Below are positions 55,787 through 64,000 of a stretch of 64,000 bases of DNA, in pieces. Position 1 is the stretch's first letter. Each line of letters begins with the position of its first letter. Position numbers and translations under genes: made by a program. The DNA comes from CAYJEJ01 sp964369315 (GTDB lineage: Bacteria > Pseudomonadota > Alphaproteobacteria > UBA3830 > JAIRWN01): the NCBI GenBank assembly GCA_964369315.1, contig CAYJEJ010000004.1, positions 1 through 64,000 of the forward strand, given 5' to 3'. The notes beneath the pieces are model-generated. The model worked only from the letters and a program-made list of their open reading frames with translations, did no database searches and was not told where the DNA came from.

Positions 55787-56638
55787 TTGCTAAAAAAAGT
55801 ATTAAGTTTTTTGTTTAAAAATAAGTTTTCACAAAAGGATTCTTACGAGCCTGATAATGGCGTGTCTGATGACAATGTTCCGCCTGAAGGTGCTGATATT
55901 AGCTCTAGCGAAAAGTTGTTGATGGGGAATGTGCTTTGTTTAAGGGATTTAACGGCTGAGGATATAATGATTCCTCGCGTTGAAATATCGGCTGTGAAAA
56001 AGGATATTAGCTTTTTTGATTTGGTAAAAACATTTTCTAATTCACCACGATTGCAGCTTTTGGTCTATGGCAGTTCGCTGGATGATATCGTGGGGATTAT
56101 TAGCATCAGGGACGTTCTGCCCTTTTGCTTTAAGCCAGAAACATTTGATGTGACCAGTGTTATGAGGAATGTATCTTTTGTCGTGCCTAGCATGAAGTTG
56201 GATGAGTTGTTAGAGCAAATGAAAACCACGGGGATGCACCTTGCAATCGTGATTGATGAGTTTGGCGGCGTTGATGGTTTGGTCACTTTGGAAGATGTTG
56301 TGAGCAAGATATTGGGCGGTATTTACCAAATAGATACTCCAGCGAGTGTTCCCCATTTGGTCAAACAACAGGACGGTTCTTATGTAATGGACGCCAAGTT
56401 GTTAATAGAAGATGCTGAAAAAACATTATCGAAAAAATTATTGCTACCTATCGGTGACGAAGAGGATGCACCAGATGTTGAAACTATAGGCGGTTTGGTT
56501 GTTGCGTTGGCTAACCGAGTTCCTGCAAAGGGGGAGGTTTTTACCCATCCTTCAGGTATCAAGTTTGAGGTGGTAGACTCTGATTTGCGTCGTGTGAGGC
56601 GTGTTGTCGCTAGGATGGACAGTGCCGTCGTAGGGTAA
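55787..56638 (+). CDS. CorC/HlyC-type CBS-domain protein
   Basis: Soluble protein with two CBS domains (about residues 60-180, with TAEDIMIPRVEISAV and HLAIVIDEFGGVDGLVTLED) and a C-terminal CorC_HlyC domain (about 205-280). Relatives act in Mg2+/Co2+ efflux or with membrane transporters; the exact role is open. I put the start at TTG 55787, since AAGGAGGGG stands directly upstream, while ATG 55769, which overlaps ybeY, has no such site. About 283 residues from TTG. Confidence 0.88.
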   Translation: MLKKVLSFLFKNKFSQKDSYEPDNGVSDDNVPPEGADISSSEKLLMGNVLCLRDLTAEDIMIPRVEISAVKKDISFFDLVKTFSNSPRLQLLVYGSSLDDIVGIISIRDVLPFCFKPETFDVTSVMRNVSFVVPSMKLDELLEQMKTTGMHLAIVIDEFGGVDGLVTLEDVVSKILGGIYQIDTPASVPHLVKQQDGSYVMDAKLLIEDAEKTLSKKLLLPIGDEEDAPDVETIGGLVVALANRVPAKGEVFTHPSGIKFEVVDSDLRRVRRVVARMDSAVVG

Positions 56639-56719
56639 CTCATAAAAAATAATATTATTTCGTTGAAAAATAAAAAAATAAAAATATTTTTAAAAATTAT
56701 ATGTTATTTTTATAATTAT

Positions 56720-56735
56720 TAGGTAATATTACCTA
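56720..56735. promoter_or_regulatory. Perfect 16-base palindrome upstream of pal (possible operator)
   Basis: TAGGTAATATTACCTA is a perfect inverted repeat, centred about 50 bases before the pal start codon, in an AT-rich gap of 139 bases. Placement is right for an operator overlapping a promoter, but I see no clear -35/-10 pair and no adjacent regulator gene. Confidence 0.45.
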
Positions 56736-56777
56736 TTGTATGGGTTTTTAATTTAGCTTTAGCTAGAAGGATATTTT

Positions 56778-57263
56778 ATGAAATATACAGGAATTGGTTT
56801 TTTGTTAGCAGCATCTTTGTTGGTTGGTTGTCAATCAAACCAAGATGGCTCGAACTCTTGCTTGAATGGGCAGGCTAATTTTAAAAAAGGTTCTCCGGCT
56901 GAGTTTACTGCAACCTTTGTGTCAACTGCGGGTGACAGGGTGTTTTTTGAGCTCAACAGCTCTTCTTTGTCCCATGAGGCTCAGGCAACATTGATTCGCC
57001 AAGTGGAGTGGATGCTACAAAGCAAAAAATCGCGAATTTTAATTGAAGGTCGTTGTGACGAGCGTGGCACAAGAGAGTTTAACCTTGGCTTGGGTGAGCG
57101 TCGTGGAAATGCAGTGAAGAACTTTTTGATTGCACATGGCGTGCCAGCCGAGTCTATTACAGTGGTTTCTTATGGCAAGGACAAGCCAATAGAAGTCAGT
57201 GCTGACGCTGCAAAAGAGGAATTTTGGCGTCAAAATCGAGTTTCTATCACAGTTATTGAATAA
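56778..57263 (+). CDS. pal: Peptidoglycan-associated lipoprotein Pal
   Basis: Outer-membrane lipoprotein of the Tol-Pal system that ties the outer membrane to peptidoglycan. The lipobox LLVGC gives Cys18. After a short linker, the OmpA-like domain (from about residue 50) has DRVFFELNSSSLSHEAQATL, IEGRCDERGTREFNLGLGERR with the diaminopimelate-binding Asp and Arg, and RQNRVSI at the end. Length 161. AGAAGGAT precedes ATG 56778. The usual upstream tolB is missing here; corC lies there instead. Confidence 0.95.
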   Translation: MKYTGIGFLLAASLLVGCQSNQDGSNSCLNGQANFKKGSPAEFTATFVSTAGDRVFFELNSSSLSHEAQATLIRQVEWMLQSKKSRILIEGRCDERGTREFNLGLGERRGNAVKNFLIAHGVPAESITVVSYGKDKPIEVSADAAKEEFWRQNRVSITVIE

Positions 57264-57286
57264 TAATTGTTAATCTTCATTTCGCA

Positions 57287-57320
57287 ACCCTTCCCTATTT
57301 ATTAAGGGAGGGGTTTTTTT
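57287..57320 (+). terminator. Rho-independent terminator after pal
   Basis: ACCCTTCCCT (57287-57296) pairs with AGGGAGGGGT (57305-57314), ten pairs including one G-T, around an eight-base loop, and continues into a T-run to 57320. Confidence 0.92.
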
Positions 57321-57399
57321 GTTGCACTAATACAGTCTTTGTTATGTGTGAAAAATATGTTACAATTCAGCACTTTGTAGTCTAGGGTTTTGTGTTTTT

Positions 57400-59484
57400 A
57401 TGATGAATTATTATATAGTCTGCCTTTTGGCTGTGTTAGCACTGGTTTATGGTGCGTTTTCAGCTGTTTCCATCTTTAAAGTTAGTGATGGGAACGACCG
57501 TATGCGTGAGATTGCATCCGCCATACAAGATGGTGCTTATTCCTATTTAAGCAATGAATATCGGGCAATTTTGATAGTGGGCAGTGTGGTTGCCATATCG
57601 GTTTGGCTTTTTATGGGGCTATATGCTGCGATAGGGTTTTTTGTTGGAGCTTCTTTGTCAGCTTTGGCGGGTTATGTTGGAATGATGATTTCAGTGCGGG
57701 CAAATGTTCGCACAGCAGAGGCGTCACGCAGTGGGATTGAGTCTGGTTTTGCTTTGGCGTATAAAGCGGGGTCTGTGACTGGTTTTTGTGTTATTGGTCT
57801 TGGGCTTTTGGGAATGTCTGCTTATTACATATATTTAAGGTCAGTTTCTCTTGAAGGTCACTTTATTTCTGAGGCACTTTTAGCGTTTAGTTTTGGTGCA
57901 TCTTTAATATCAATCTTTGCTCGTTTAGGGGGCGGAATTTTCACAAAAGGTGCTGACGTTGGTGCAGACTTGGTCGGAAAACTAGAGGCCGGCATCCCTG
58001 AGGATGACCCTCGTAACCCTGCAGTGATTGCGGATAATGTCGGTGATAATGTTGGCGATTGTGCGGGTATGGCGGCGGATTTGTTTGAAACATATGTTGT
58101 CACGACCACAGCCGCGATGGTTCTAGCGGGGATATTTTTTGCTGATGTGCACTTAGAGATGATGACGCTATATCCTTTGGCTGTTTGTGGTGTTTGTGTT
58201 ATCGGCACCATAATCGGCACGTTTTTCGCACGTTTGGGCAAAACTAAAAACGTTATGAACGCACTTTATAAGAGCTTGTTCGCAACAGCACTTTGCTCAT
58301 TCTTATTTATTGTCGCGTTAACGTATTATATGATTCCTCCAGAAGAAGTTTTTGTCGCCGGTGCGATTAGCTTTTGTGCAAGCGATTTAATCATCTGTTG
58401 TTTCATTGGTTTGCTTGTCACGGCGTTAATTGTTTGGGTGACAGAGTATTATACTTCAGCGTCTTATCGCCCTGTCAAGGTGATTGCAAAAAGCTCTGAG
58501 ACTGGTCATGGCACCAATGTTATTCAGGGGCTGGCAATATCAATGGAGTCAACGGCGGTTCCTGTTGTGATTATTTGTTTTGGTATTGTTGCCGCCTATA
58601 TTACAGCCGGTCTTTATGGAATAGCCATTGCAGCCACAGCGATGTTGGCGTTGGCTGGCATAGTCATTACTTTGGACGCATATGGTCCTATCACAGATAA
58701 TGCGGGCGGAATAGCCGAGATGGCAGAATTGCCAGAAAGCGTCCGAGCAGTGACAGATGTTTTGGACTCTGTGGGTAATACAACCAAGGCCGTGACCAAG
58801 GGTTATGCGATTGGGTCTGCAGGGTTGGCGGCACTTGTCTTGTTTTCAACCTATACGCAAGATTTACAACGTCTGTTTGAGGGTGTTTTGGTTGATTTTA
58901 GCCTAGAAAATGCTTATGTAGTGGTTGGCTTATTTATTGGCGGGTTATTGCCATATTTATTTGGTGCTTTTGGCATGACCTCTGTTGGTGCTGCTGGTGG
59001 TGCAATTGTGCGTGAGGTAAGACGCCAATTTAAGGAAAAACCAGGCATCATGAAAGGGACAGACAAACCAGATTATAGCCTTGCAGTTGCCATATTAACC
59101 AAGTCTGCTATCAAAGAAATGGTCTTGCCGTCTTTACTGCCAGTGTTTGCACCGGTTGTATTGTTTGGTCTGATATATCATTTCGTTGGTTTAGCCGAGG
59201 CATTTAGTGCCGTTGGTGCGATGTTATTGGGCACGATAGTGACAGGGTTATTTGTCGCAATTTCGATGACCTCTGGTGGTGGTGCTTGGGATAATGCTAA
59301 GAAATATATAGAGATGGGTAACTTTGGTGGTAAGGGGTCTGAGGCTCACAGGGCAGCTGTTACAGGCGATACTGTTGGCGACCCGTATAAAGACACGGTT
59401 GGACCAGCTGTGAACCCGTTGATAAAGATTGTTAACATTATCGCCCTGTTAATGCTAGCGGTGTTATCTAGGATATTGGGTTAG
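57400..59484 (+). CDS. hppA: Membrane H+-translocating pyrophosphatase
   Basis: Integral-membrane pump with about 16 helices that couples PPi hydrolysis to proton export. The substrate motif reads DVGADLVGKLEAGIPEDDP near residue 185, followed by DNVGDNVGDCAGMAADLFE. The segment SVGNTTKAVTKGYAIGSA carries Lys after GNTT, the residue that marks the K+-independent class. A second acidic block near 640 (TSGGGAWDNAKKYIE and GDTVGDPYKDTVGP) completes the active site. Length 694 is normal. Confidence 0.95.
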   Translation: MMNYYIVCLLAVLALVYGAFSAVSIFKVSDGNDRMREIASAIQDGAYSYLSNEYRAILIVGSVVAISVWLFMGLYAAIGFFVGASLSALAGYVGMMISVRANVRTAEASRSGIESGFALAYKAGSVTGFCVIGLGLLGMSAYYIYLRSVSLEGHFISEALLAFSFGASLISIFARLGGGIFTKGADVGADLVGKLEAGIPEDDPRNPAVIADNVGDNVGDCAGMAADLFETYVVTTTAAMVLAGIFFADVHLEMMTLYPLAVCGVCVIGTIIGTFFARLGKTKNVMNALYKSLFATALCSFLFIVALTYYMIPPEEVFVAGAISFCASDLIICCFIGLLVTALIVWVTEYYTSASYRPVKVIAKSSETGHGTNVIQGLAISMESTAVPVVIICFGIVAAYITAGLYGIAIAATAMLALAGIVITLDAYGPITDNAGGIAEMAELPESVRAVTDVLDSVGNTTKAVTKGYAIGSAGLAALVLFSTYTQDLQRLFEGVLVDFSLENAYVVVGLFIGGLLPYLFGAFGMTSVGAAGGAIVREVRRQFKEKPGIMKGTDKPDYSLAVAILTKSAIKEMVLPSLLPVFAPVVLFGLIYHFVGLAEAFSAVGAMLLGTIVTGLFVAISMTSGGGAWDNAKKYIEMGNFGGKGSEAHRAAVTGDTVGDPYKDTVGPAVNPLIKIVNIIALLMLAVLSRILG

Positions 59485-59513
59485 AGAGGCAAGATTTCTT
59501 GGTTTATTTTAAG

Positions 59514-59540
59514 GGCGGGGGAGTTTCCTCCGCCTTTTTT
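59514..59540 (+). terminator. Rho-independent terminator after hppA
   Basis: GGCGGGGG (59514-59521) pairs with CCTCCGCC (59527-59534, one G-T pair) around a short loop, followed by six T residues, 30 bases after the stop codon. Confidence 0.9.
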
Positions 59541-59668
59541 GATATAGGTTGCTATATACATTAACTAAGCCAGAGTTTGAATGGTTTGGTCGTTGTCCTT
59601 AGGGCTATTGAGAATTTGTTTATTTGTTGGTAACGTAAGGGGTCTTTTTTAGAAGGGGTTTGTTGTTT

Positions 59669-61084
59669 ATGAGAAAGGTTTGTTTAGGGATTTTTTGCTC
59701 ACTAATTTTAAATTTAGCGTGGAGTTGTTCGGCTAAAGATGAAGAAAAGCTTCAAATTCCTGATGAAATAAAAACTAACGTACCCAAAGAACATCAGGCG
59801 AGGGCATTTCTAGGTGCTATATTTAGCCTGATACAAACATCATATGTTGAGAACATGTCTGACGAGAAGTTGGTTGAATTGTCGCTCAACAACATTATGC
59901 CAGCATTGGACCCCCACTCTAGCTATCTTTCACCAAAGTCTTTTAAATCTTTGTTAGAGCATACAAATGGTGAATTTGGTGGGATAGGGACAGAAATTGT
60001 GATGGATGGTGGGTTTATAAGAATTATTTCCCCAATAGATGATACCCCAGCATTTCATGCGGGCTTGAAGGCGGGCGACCTGATTACTCACATAAATGGT
60101 GAGCTGGTGCAGTCGATGTCTTCTGATGAGGCGGTTGAAAAATTAAGGGGTCGTGCTGGAACCCATGTACGGATTAAGGTCAAACGAGTAAATAAAGACC
60201 TTTTTACCGTGAAAATTAAGAGAGAGATGATTAAGGTTAAGTCTGTAAAGTATGAGATTTTCAATAATATCGCCTATATAAGGGTTGCTTTATTTGACCA
60301 AAATACCGTACCTGAAATGCGTAAATCACTCGAGAATATTAAAAAAAACCTCGGTAAAAAATTGCTCGGTATTGTTTTGGATTTACGTAATAATCCAGGT
60401 GGCATTCTTGAGCAATCTGTTGGAGTGGCTGAGACTTTCTTGCCTAAAGACAAGGTCATTGTTTCAATCAAGTCTAGGGTTAAGGATATAAATCAGGTGA
60501 TGAAATCTTCATATTCTGGGGGGATAGAAAATGTTCCTTTGGTTGTTTTGATTAATAGCGGAAGTGCGTCGGCGTCCGAGATTGTCGCTGGTGCGTTACA
60601 AGACCACAAAAGAGCTTTAATTGTTGGGGTTCGCTCATTCGGTAAGGGGTCGGTTCAACAGGTTATTCCGCTGACTAAAGACTCGGGTATAAAGCTGACA
60701 GTTGCTAGATACCTAACCCCGAATAATAGGAGTATTCAGGCACGTGGAATTGACCCAGACATAGAAGTTAATATCGCGAAGATGGAGCCGATTCAGGAAG
60801 ATTTTATTGTCAGAGAGGGGGATTTATACAACGCTCTCGATAAACAGGACAAGCCGAAAAAAAACCTCAGCGAAGATGAGGTCAAAAAAGAGATAAAGAA
60901 AGTTGAAAGAGTGGGCTTGATGGCAGATTCTAAAAAATCATCTAAAGAGAATGAAAAAGATGCTGACCTAAAGCTCAGAAAGCTTTCTTTGAAGGAACGC
61001 TTAGAACAGGACATCCAGCTTATGCATGCTTTCAACATGATAAAGGCTTGGAGAAAGATATCATTCACATGCTGCGGGAAGTAG
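59669..61084 (+). CDS. ctpA: C-terminal processing peptidase (S41, CtpA type)
   Basis: Periplasmic serine protease with a signal peptide (about residues 1-20) ending near LAWSCS, a PDZ domain (about 85-170; GEFGGIGTEIVMDGGFIRI, SPIDDTPAFHAGLKAGD) and the S41 domain. The catalytic Ser is in NSGSASASEIVAGALQDH and the Lys about 25 residues later in GVRSFGKGSVQQ. The tail after about 380 is Lys/Glu-rich. ATG 59669 is chosen, as AGAAGGGG stands ten bases upstream. CtpA enzymes process envelope proteins and peptidoglycan hydrolases. Confidence 0.94.
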   Translation: MRKVCLGIFCSLILNLAWSCSAKDEEKLQIPDEIKTNVPKEHQARAFLGAIFSLIQTSYVENMSDEKLVELSLNNIMPALDPHSSYLSPKSFKSLLEHTNGEFGGIGTEIVMDGGFIRIISPIDDTPAFHAGLKAGDLITHINGELVQSMSSDEAVEKLRGRAGTHVRIKVKRVNKDLFTVKIKREMIKVKSVKYEIFNNIAYIRVALFDQNTVPEMRKSLENIKKNLGKKLLGIVLDLRNNPGGILEQSVGVAETFLPKDKVIVSIKSRVKDINQVMKSSYSGGIENVPLVVLINSGSASASEIVAGALQDHKRALIVGVRSFGKGSVQQVIPLTKDSGIKLTVARYLTPNNRSIQARGIDPDIEVNIAKMEPIQEDFIVREGDLYNALDKQDKPKKNLSEDEVKKEIKKVERVGLMADSKKSSKENEKDADLKLRKLSLKERLEQDIQLMHAFNMIKAWRKISFTCCGK

Positions 61085-61095
61085 GGTGGGCTTGT

Positions 61096-61142
61096 TTATC
61101 CACAAATATAGAGGATAAGTTTGTGTATAGAACTGTGGATAA
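61096..61142. promoter_or_regulatory. Cluster of DnaA-box-like sequences
   Basis: TTATCCACA at 61096-61104 is a perfect DnaA box. TGTGGATAA at 61134-61142 is the same box on the other strand. TGTGTATAG at 61122-61130 matches the reverse consensus with one mismatch. All three lie within 47 bases in the gap between ctpA and the mevalonate genes, followed by an AT-rich stretch. Function (origin part, regulatory site or chance) cannot be told from the sequence alone. Confidence 0.5.
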
Positions 61143-61203
61143 ATTGATATAGGTAACCTTTGTCAGCTATGACTAATAATTAAGCAATTTTGGAAGCATA
61201 TCG

Positions 61204-62136
61204 GTGGGTTATAAAATTACTGTTGCGAGCAAAACTTTTTTTGTTGGCGAATATGCAGTTTTGGAGCATTTTTCAGGGATTGTTTTATCGACGTCCCCTC
61301 GGTTTGAGCTAACTTGCGAAAGGGTTGGTGAAAACATTGAGGGCGGCAGTTTGCAGCTGAATTGTTCCTTGGGTGGAGAGCGTGCTTTAAGTCGCCTCAT
61401 AAGTAAGAATGAGGAGCTTTTAAATCCTTATAATATTAATTTTATTGACCCACATAATAGGTGTGGGGGCTTTGGTGCATCGAGTGCTCGGTTTTTAATG
61501 CTTGCTAGATTAATCAAAGAATTGAAAGGCGAGAAATTTTGCATATTTGAGACGATACGGCTCTTTCAAGACCTTGGCTTTGATGAGAACAACCAAAACA
61601 GCTTAAAACCAAGTGGTGCAGATATCGCGACGCAGTTTGTCGGTGGGGTTGGGATATTAAATCAGGATGAGCAGGGCGAGAAAGCTGTCACATCTATCAA
61701 TTGGGTGTTTGATGAGCTCAGGTGTTTAATATTCAAAACTTCTTGTAAGGTTGACACTGGTCGGCATTTGGAGGGGTTAAACTCCTCTTTTGCGACATGT
61801 GGTGCAATATCTCCCCTAAGAGCCTTGGTGCAAACAGGGGTGCAAGCGTTTTTTGAGAAGAAAAGCACTGATATTATCGATGTTGTGAACGAGTATTCAA
61901 ACGTTATGAATAAAATCGGCTTAACGCATGACTACACTAACAATCTTTTAAGTCAAATGAGGGGACATGACGTCGTGCTTGCTGTCAAGGGATGTGGTGC
62001 GATGGCAGCGGATGTTGTGATTGTCCTATGTAAAGTAGGAAATGAAAACGAGGTCATTAAAATCGCCGATAGATATGGTTTATTATATAAGTCATCAAGC
62101 AGTGATTTAAGCCCCCCGATGGAGATTGAAAGATAA
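61204..62136 (+). CDS. mvaK2: GHMP kinase, probable phosphomevalonate kinase
   Basis: GHMP-fold kinase of 310 residues, likely converting phosphomevalonate to its diphosphate. ASKTFFVGEYAVLEHFSG at the N terminus matches the phosphomevalonate kinase start. The phosphate loop is GGFGASSARFL near residue 88, and KPSGADIATQFVGG near 140 matches the SGAD motif of that subfamily. GTG 61204 is the likely start. Adjacent diphosphomevalonate decarboxylase and mevalonate kinase support the call. It overlaps the next gene by one base. Mevalonate kinase activity cannot be excluded by sequence alone. Confidence 0.82.
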   Translation: MGYKITVASKTFFVGEYAVLEHFSGIVLSTSPRFELTCERVGENIEGGSLQLNCSLGGERALSRLISKNEELLNPYNINFIDPHNRCGGFGASSARFLMLARLIKELKGEKFCIFETIRLFQDLGFDENNQNSLKPSGADIATQFVGGVGILNQDEQGEKAVTSINWVFDELRCLIFKTSCKVDTGRHLEGLNSSFATCGAISPLRALVQTGVQAFFEKKSTDIIDVVNEYSNVMNKIGLTHDYTNNLLSQMRGHDVVLAVKGCGAMAADVVIVLCKVGNENEVIKIADRYGLLYKSSSSDLSPPMEIER

Positions 62137-63113
62137 TGTGGTCAGCTATTGCCCCGTCTAATATCGCGTTCATAAAATATATGGGCAAGTCTGATGTTGC
62201 GTCAAATTTGCCCACAAATAGCTCTCTTTCTTTCACAACAAAAAACTTAATCAGCAAAGTGAATATTATCCCGCACAAAGGCGATATTGACATATGGAGA
62301 CCGCTGGATGATGAAAACTTTTTCACGCTAGACCTCAATGAGTTTGAACAGGCAAAGTACCTGTCCCACTTTAGTCGCATAAAAGAATTGTTTGGTGTCA
62401 GGGATAATTTTATTGTTGAATCTAGCAACAACTTTCCATCGAGCACGGGGATTGCAAGTTCTGCGTCGAGTTTTGCGGCACTGACGAAAGCAGGGGTGTG
62501 GGCTATGTGTGAGGTTTCTGGGGCGGATGTTCCTGATGATGGATATATTTGTGAAATTAGTCGCCTTGGTTCTGGCTCTTCATGTCGTTCGTTCTTTCAG
62601 CCATGGGCTTTATGGAATTCTGCTGGGGTTAAGGAATTAGGTTTTGATGGATTTAATTTCTTAAATCATCAACTTTTAATCATTTCTTCTGAGAAAAAAC
62701 TCGTCTCGTCCAGTCAGGCACATCAATTAGTCAAGACTAGTCTGCTTTTTCAAGGTCGACCTGAGCGAGCAAAACTGAGGCTCGAGCGGTTGATAGGTGC
62801 AATGAAGAAACAAGATTGGAAAGAAACATTCAACCTATGCTGGGCAGAATTTATGGATATGCACGCATTATTTGTAACTTGTAACAAACCTTTTTCTTAT
62901 ATATCATCAAAAAGTATGGCGGTTTTGAACTTTGTGCTTGGTTTCTGGTCTGCGAATGATGATGGACCAGTTGTGACTATGGACGCCGGCGAAAATATTC
63001 ATATTTTTTGGCGACCAAATCAGGCAGATGTGAAGAAAGAGTTTTTCTCTCGACTGCCTATAGAAGATTTTGGGGTGATAGATAATGAAAAAATCTCTGG
63101 TAGCGTGCGGTAA
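62136..63113 (+). CDS. mvaD: Diphosphomevalonate decarboxylase
   Basis: GHMP-fold enzyme that converts diphosphomevalonate to isopentenyl diphosphate with ATP. The N-terminal APSNIAFIKYMGKSD and LPTNSSLSFTT are family hallmarks, with the Lys of KYMGK positioned at the substrate. The phosphate loop SSTGIASSASSFAAL is near residue 103, and the catalytic Asp is in VTMDAGENIHIF near 285. Length 325 is normal. Start and stop overlap both neighbours (1 base upstream, 29 downstream), so the three genes form a tight operon. Confidence 0.93.
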   Translation: MWSAIAPSNIAFIKYMGKSDVASNLPTNSSLSFTTKNLISKVNIIPHKGDIDIWRPLDDENFFTLDLNEFEQAKYLSHFSRIKELFGVRDNFIVESSNNFPSSTGIASSASSFAALTKAGVWAMCEVSGADVPDDGYICEISRLGSGSSCRSFFQPWALWNSAGVKELGFDGFNFLNHQLLIISSEKKLVSSSQAHQLVKTSLLFQGRPERAKLRLERLIGAMKKQDWKETFNLCWAEFMDMHALFVTCNKPFSYISSKSMAVLNFVLGFWSANDDGPVVTMDAGENIHIFWRPNQADVKKEFFSRLPIEDFGVIDNEKISGSVR

Positions 63114-63948
63114 ATGGGTTTTGAGCGGAGAGCATTCGGTCATTAGGGGGGAGCCTGCGATGGCGTTTCCTCTTTTAAATAGGACAATGGTGCTTGATTG
63201 GGACAGTGAAGGAGAAAACGCATTTATATCAGATGACTATCCAGCTTTTGGTGAGATTTTGCGACATACTCTTTATCGGGGGATTGAGCTGTGTGGAAAA
63301 GCTGTGCCAGAAAAATTAGGGCAGTTTTCCATTTCTTCCACTATACCCATTGGAGTGGGGTTGGGCTCGTCATCGGCATTATGTCTTTTAGTATCGAAGT
63401 GGTTAAGGCTGGTTGGATATATTAAAAAGTCGCAGATTCTTGAATTTGCTATAAAACTGGAAAATGTTTTTCATGGGTGTAGTAGCGGGATGGATGTTAC
63501 AGTTGCTTTTGTTGAAAAGCCCATATTATTTTCTCGTTCAAGCAAACCAAAAACATTCAAAGTGAAATGGAAGCCATATTTATATATGAACCATAGTGGG
63601 GTTCACGCCTCAACGTCGAGTGCTGTTGAAAAATGTAGTGCTCTGAATAATAAAGAGCTAGACATCGAAATGGGGATGGCGACAAAAACGTGTTTTGACG
63701 CACTCGTTAACAATCGTTACTGTGACGACAGCGTTTATATGTTGGCAAATGGTATTAATGACGCCTGTAGTTGCTTTGAGAAGTGGGGGCTAATCCCGAG
63801 TGATATGAAGTCTATGATGGAGCGTTTTAGTGGTTTGGGTGCAATCGCCACCAAGCCAACAGGCTCTGGTAATGGTGGGTTTGTTTTATCACTTTGGATG
63901 AAAAAACCACCAAAGCATGTCCTAGAAACTTTGACGCCTTTGTTTTAA
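63085..63948 (+). CDS. mvaK1: Mevalonate kinase
   Basis: GHMP-fold kinase that phosphorylates mevalonate. ACGKWVLSGEHSVIRG at the start is the mevalonate kinase N-terminal motif. The phosphate loop reads GVGLGSSSALCLL near residue 93, the catalytic Asp lies in HGCSSGMDVTVAF near 137, and the C-terminal loop is ATKPTGSGNGGFVLSL. Length 287 is slightly short. It overlaps mvaD by 29 bases. Genes for HMG-CoA synthase and reductase are not in the window. Confidence 0.88.
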   Translation: MKKSLVACGKWVLSGEHSVIRGEPAMAFPLLNRTMVLDWDSEGENAFISDDYPAFGEILRHTLYRGIELCGKAVPEKLGQFSISSTIPIGVGLGSSSALCLLVSKWLRLVGYIKKSQILEFAIKLENVFHGCSSGMDVTVAFVEKPILFSRSSKPKTFKVKWKPYLYMNHSGVHASTSSAVEKCSALNNKELDIEMGMATKTCFDALVNNRYCDDSVYMLANGINDACSCFEKWGLIPSDMKSMMERFSGLGAIATKPTGSGNGGFVLSLWMKKPPKHVLETLTPLF

Positions 63949-63974
63949 AAAAAAGCCAAGACATCGCTTGGCTT
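63948..63974 (-). terminator. Hairpin with T-run on the minus strand
   Basis: AAGCCAAG (63953-63960) and CTTGGCTT (63967-63974) form a perfect stem. On the minus strand it runs into a T-tract next to the mevalonate kinase stop, so it may terminate a minus-strand gene beyond the window; on the plus strand the following T-run is weak. Confidence 0.65.
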
Positions 63975-64000
63975 GTATTTCATTGATAAACAAAAAAGGG

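Overview
The window looks like a stretch of chromosome from an AT-rich alphaproteobacterium, probably with a reduced, host-associated lifestyle. The alphaproteobacterial signs are gene pairs and families: hsp20 followed by a DUF1150 gene and preceded by a ROSE-type RNA thermometer, mlaD followed by a DUF2155 gene, CarD, an RpoH-type sigma factor, a mitofilin/HemX-like gene before hemY, and a DksA protein with a reduced zinc finger. Host association is inference. It rests on the low GC, several Sec-exported enzymes and orphan secreted proteins (patatin, lipase-like hydrolase, two unknowns), and a three-gene block of the mevalonate isoprenoid pathway, which most alphaproteobacteria do not use. 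I cannot name a genus; a Holosporales-like lineage is one possibility.

Layout. 1-610: 3' end of a 23S rRNA gene, 5S rRNA and terminator. 0.9-3.7 kb: M23 endopeptidase, PAP2-like membrane protein, a RelE-type toxin whose antitoxin gene carries an in-frame stop, then tRNA-fMet. 3.9-8.6 kb (minus): secreted unknown, secreted hydrolase, Xaa-Pro aminopeptidase, prmA. 8.7-11.3 kb: dksA, HemX-like gene, hemY. 11.5-16.3 kb: tRNA-Thr, then minus-strand kdsB, asd, rpoH, a chemoreceptor and tRNA-Gly. 16.4-17.8 kb: mlaA-mlaC. 17.8-21.7 kb (minus): thrS, tyrS, alpha/beta hydrolase. 21.8-24 kb: cysteine desulfurase, mlaD, DUF2155. 24-27.8 kb: secreted patatin, phosphomannomutase, tRNA-Ile2, nth. 28-30 kb: uvrB.

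30-38.8 kb: outer-membrane barrel protein, BamE/OmlA lipoprotein, trkH, fabD, fabG, a carbohydrate ABC importer (binding protein and two permeases, no ATPase), fabH. 38.8-43.8 kb (minus): glycosyltransferase, gyrA, ssb, carD. 44-45.5 kb: thyX and a small secreted protein with its own strong promoter and terminator. 45.6-51 kb (minus): trpS, murJ, mutS. 51-56.6 kb: tdk, YmdB-like phosphodiesterase, thermometer-hsp20-DUF1150, small unknown gene, miaB, ybeY, corC. 56.7-61.1 kb: pal, hppA, ctpA. 61.1-64 kb: a cluster of DnaA-box-like 9-mers, then three mevalonate-pathway genes.

Most of the window is housekeeping: translation, DNA repair and replication, fatty acids, envelope maintenance. The stretches most worth a second look are the thermometer upstream of hsp20, the toxin with a broken antitoxin, the DnaA-box cluster at 61.1 kb, the mevalonate block, the exported orphan proteins and the palindrome upstream of pal. 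I saw no CRISPR array, prophage, insertion sequence or integrase. Nothing here is convincing as a wholly new multi-gene system.
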